Shown: positions 63,515 to 64,000 of the stretch, piece after piece | Layout of the letters: every line of letters begins with the position of its first letter | Position numbering within the stretch: position 1 is the stretch's first letter | Origin: Gyrodactylus bullatarudis | Lineage: Eukaryota; Platyhelminthes; Monogenea; Gyrodactylidea; Gyrodactylidae | Direction: 5' to 3' | Assembly (NCBI GenBank): GCA_012064415.1 | Contig: SSNU01000087.1 | Span: forward strand, 132,489-196,488 | DNA: 64,000 nucleotides | The notes under the pieces: generated by a model | What the model saw: only the letters and a program-made list of their open reading frames with translations | Databases searched by the model: none | Told to the model about the DNA's origin: nothing | Program-made: the position numbers and the translations under genes

Positions 63515-64000
63515 TCTTCTGATGACCAGACATCTAAAACAGGAAAACCATGCTGCTTCAATTTCTAATTTTTCTATTTTATACAAAAACCCAGGGGATG
63601 ACAGCACAGATGTGTGGGTGAAGGAGAAATTCTTCATCAACAGGTATAAACCTAATTTGTGTGTTCAAAAGAACTATTCGTTTAATCTTCAACTACCGTG
63701 GCCCATGTGAGATTTTTCACCTTTTTCTTTTCACTGTTGCTATTTATTGAAGAGTTTTTGGTGTTTTTTCAGCTTATATTATATTTCTATTTCCACTCAT
63801 GACTCTTATATTCTTTAACATTTACTATTTCTTTCAAAATTTGTAAATTATAATTTTTCATTCAAATTTAACTTTTATCATTTTCAAAGAGAGACCACTG
63901 ATGATCCTTTGAGAAATGCGTATTTGGTTTTAAATATATCTTCTTATATAATTCCTGAAATAAAATCTTTATTAGATAAGTACTTTGAACGCTTGAGTTT
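63515..64000 (+). pseudogene. PLE lineage 1 3' end, plus strand
   Basis: A 62-codon plus-strand frame (63522-63710) with the last part of the nuclease (TRHLKQENHAASISNFSILY, VWVKEKFFINRYKPNLCVQK) and the lineage-1 terminus QLPWPM. About 185 bp of 3' UTR and a hammerhead-like motif follow. It starts about 40 bp after the Tc1 right end. The window ends within or just past the terminal region. Confidence 0.85.
63894..63928 (+). ncRNA. Hammerhead ribozyme candidate (type B, best copy)
   Basis: ACCA (63894-63897), CUGAUGA, UCCUUUGA, GAAA, UGCGUAUU, UGGU (63925-63928). All core boxes are intact. ACCA/UGGU forms stem I, UC/GA a two-pair stem II with a CUUU loop, and AUGCGUAU a near-palindromic stem III with one G-U, then U17. 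Minimal, possibly dimeric. Confidence 0.5.

Noticed and set aside
1..64000. CRISPR arrays, rRNA, bacterial operons, Shine-Dalgarno-led genes
   Set aside because: No regularly spaced repeats, no rRNA-like segments and no tightly packed long frames. The content is eukaryotic transposons.

Overview
No host gene can be recognised in this window. It is A+T-rich by eye and reads as a eukaryotic transposon graveyard, most likely from an arthropod and probably an insect. That guess rests on the mix of families: Penelope-like elements (PLEs), piggyBac, Tc1/mariner, Merlin, a Ty3/gypsy-type integrase and a CR1/Jockey-like non-LTR element. A motif common in insect repeats (CGACCGATTTTTATGAAATT, near 48.47 kb) supports it. 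I could not compute composition or search databases, so the host is an inference.

PLEs dominate. Lineage 1 ends in a GIY-YIG nuclease domain and the residues QLPWPM. It is present as about a dozen fragments (0.3-1.0, 3.8-5.1, 13.6-13.8, 14.9-18.0, 18.7-20.0, 23.1-24.2, 25.8-26.1, 33.3-33.6, 41.3-41.6, 46.9, 48.8-49.6, 57.8-59.9 and 63.5-64.0 kb). Lineage 2 carries a long, basic, disordered-looking tail after the nuclease (6.2-6.8, 11.8-12.2, 31.1-31.2, 41.7, 42.8-43.6 and 44.5-45.8 kb; related N-terminal and thumb pieces at 7.7-8.5 and 9.1-9.7 kb). Lineage-2 tails end in a motif resembling a PCNA-interacting peptide. The 3' regions of both lineages carry hammerhead-ribozyme-like motifs, with covarying stem I in lineage 2. 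All coding copies are broken.

Layout. 0-6 kb: PLE and non-LTR debris, including copy A of a 2.48-kb duplication. 6-12.3 kb: lineage-2 PLE debris and empty A+T-rich DNA. 13.6-20 kb: duplication copy B inside a head-to-tail PLE cluster, interrupted by a 654-bp TA-flanked MITE. 21.4-22.5 kb: a fold-back repeat. 23.1-26.1 kb: a PLE inverted duplication split by a non-LTR fragment. 28.4-31.2 kb: integrase and piggyBac relics. 32.7-40 kb: a fold-back family and a 1.5-kb terminal-inverted-repeat transposon with a helix-turn-helix protein. 41.3-46 kb: PLE lineage-2 cluster. 47.5-49.6 kb: Tc1 relic, possible Helitron fragment and a PLE. 51.3-61.0 kb: two 973-bp inverted arms enclosing a Merlin tandem repeat, hairpin MITEs and the longest PLE copy. 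61.2-63.5 kb: a Tc1 element with another element nested inside it.

The genes do not form a cellular pathway. What they share is retroelement biology: PLE RT plus GIY-YIG nuclease, self-cleaving RNA candidates at PLE ends, and a possible replication-clamp docking tail. Many fragments are joined in tandem, as inverted duplications or as nested insertions.
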